Shown in pieces: positions 63,574 to 64,000 of a DNA stretch of 64,000 nt. The position numbers and the translations under genes are program-made. The notes below the pieces were generated by a model. The model had not been told where the DNA came from. It worked only from the letters and a program-made list of their open reading frames with translations, and searched no databases. The first letter of the stretch is position 1; the number at the start of each line of letters is the position of its first letter. This stretch comes from Sphingobacteriales bacterium 50-39 (lineage in GTDB: Bacteria > Bacteroidota > Bacteroidia > Chitinophagales > Chitinophagaceae), in NCBI GenBank assembly GCA_001898505.1, contig MKTZ01000009.1, forward strand, positions 248,001-312,000. The letters run 5' to 3'.

Positions 63574-64000
63574 ATGCCAGTTAAAATCAGACTGCAACGC
63601 CACGGGTCTAAGAAAAGGCCATTTTACTTCATCGTAGTAGCCGATGCCCGTGCGCCCAGGGATGGTAAATTCATCCAAAAGATCGGTACGTACAATCCTC
63701 TCACAGTTCCCGCTTCCGTTCAACTTGATCGCCAGAAGGCGCTTGATTGGTTGCACAAAGGTGCTCAACCCACCGACACGGTGAGAAGGATCCTCTCTTA
63801 CAAGGGAGTTCTTTACCTGAAACATTTATTGCGTGGTGTCAAATTGGGTTTATTCGATGATGCGGCTGCCATGGAGAAATTCCAGAAATGGCATTCCGAG
63901 CACGAAGCCCAAATGAAGAAACGCCAGGAAGAGAACAGAAAAGCCAAAGGCGCAGCCAGAAGAGGCGCTCCTCCGAGAAGGATGGAAAGAAAGAGCGAAG
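63574..64000 (+). CDS. rpsP: 30S ribosomal protein S16; runs off right edge
   Basis: The frame from the ATG at 63574 gives [20 protein letters not shown] and [22 protein letters not shown], unmistakable S16. The first ~80 residues are the conserved ribosomal part; a long basic tail ([20 protein letters not shown], then [14 protein letters not shown]) extends past 140 residues to the window edge, as is usual for Bacteroidota S16. The C-terminus is outside the window. Confidence 0.96.
   Translation, partial: MPVKIRLQRHGSKKRPFYFIVVADARAPRDGKFIQKIGTYNPLTVPASVQLDRQKALDWLHKGAQPTDTVRRILSYKGVLYLKHLLRGVKLGLFDDAAAMEKFQKWHSEHEAQMKKRQEENRKAKGAARRGAPPRRMERKSE

Overview
The window is chromosomal DNA from a member of the Bacteroidota, most like Chitinophagales/Chitinophagaceae. 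The signs are SusC/SusD outer-membrane pairs, ECF sigma/FecR anti-sigma pairs, a gliding-type (T9SS type B) C-terminal domain, a short RpoD, -7 promoter elements of the form TAnnTTTG, and conjugation genes of the Bacteroidetes TraE-TraK type. No tRNA, rRNA or CRISPR array was seen.

Layout. 0-7 kb: the N-terminal part of a type IIG-like restriction enzyme runs off the left edge (minus), then adenine deaminase, a LolA-like secreted protein, an orphan polytopic membrane protein and a DUF5723/OmpA outer-membrane protein. 7.5-11.5 kb: two ECF sigma factors in tandem, a FecR-type anti-sigma with no TonB receptor beside it, a small conserved protein and a Crp-like regulator. 11.5-16.1 kb: the decayed remains of a conjugative transposon, with frameshifted traE, traF, an in-frame traG::traI chimera made by deletion, a TerB-position gene and a broken coupling-protein gene. 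16.1-32.7 kb: an orphan FecR, AraC regulators, a second LolA-like protein, a glycosyltransferase, MOSC protein, trmD, an S4 protein, an FtsX/MacB-type permease, a GH172-like protein, a large Dna2-like helicase-nuclease and an M20 dipeptidase.

32.8-46.4 kb is a distinctly A+T-rich block and the most unusual part. On the plus strand a tight operon encodes a small membrane protein, a GT-C-like membrane protein, a lyase/kinase protein resembling the front two-thirds of a class III lanthipeptide synthetase (LanKC) without the cyclase, a MauE-like redox membrane protein, and two paralogous ~99-residue secreted peptides (DUF6520-like) with a conserved C-x7-C and Ser/Thr-rich tails. Converging on it from the minus strand is a sigma-FecR-SusC-SusD-TlpA operon. 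I propose these form a peptide modification/export/uptake system; the gene content is seen, the function is inference.

46.7-64 kb: a GH9 glycosidase fused to two thioredoxin-fold domains, a DUF697-like protein, an amidohydrolase, a SprB-repeat T9SS substrate, HU, two unknown envelope proteins, a cation diffusion facilitator, an LptF/LptG permease, a START-like protein, rpoD, ffh and the start of rpsP, the last with a textbook Bacteroidota promoter.
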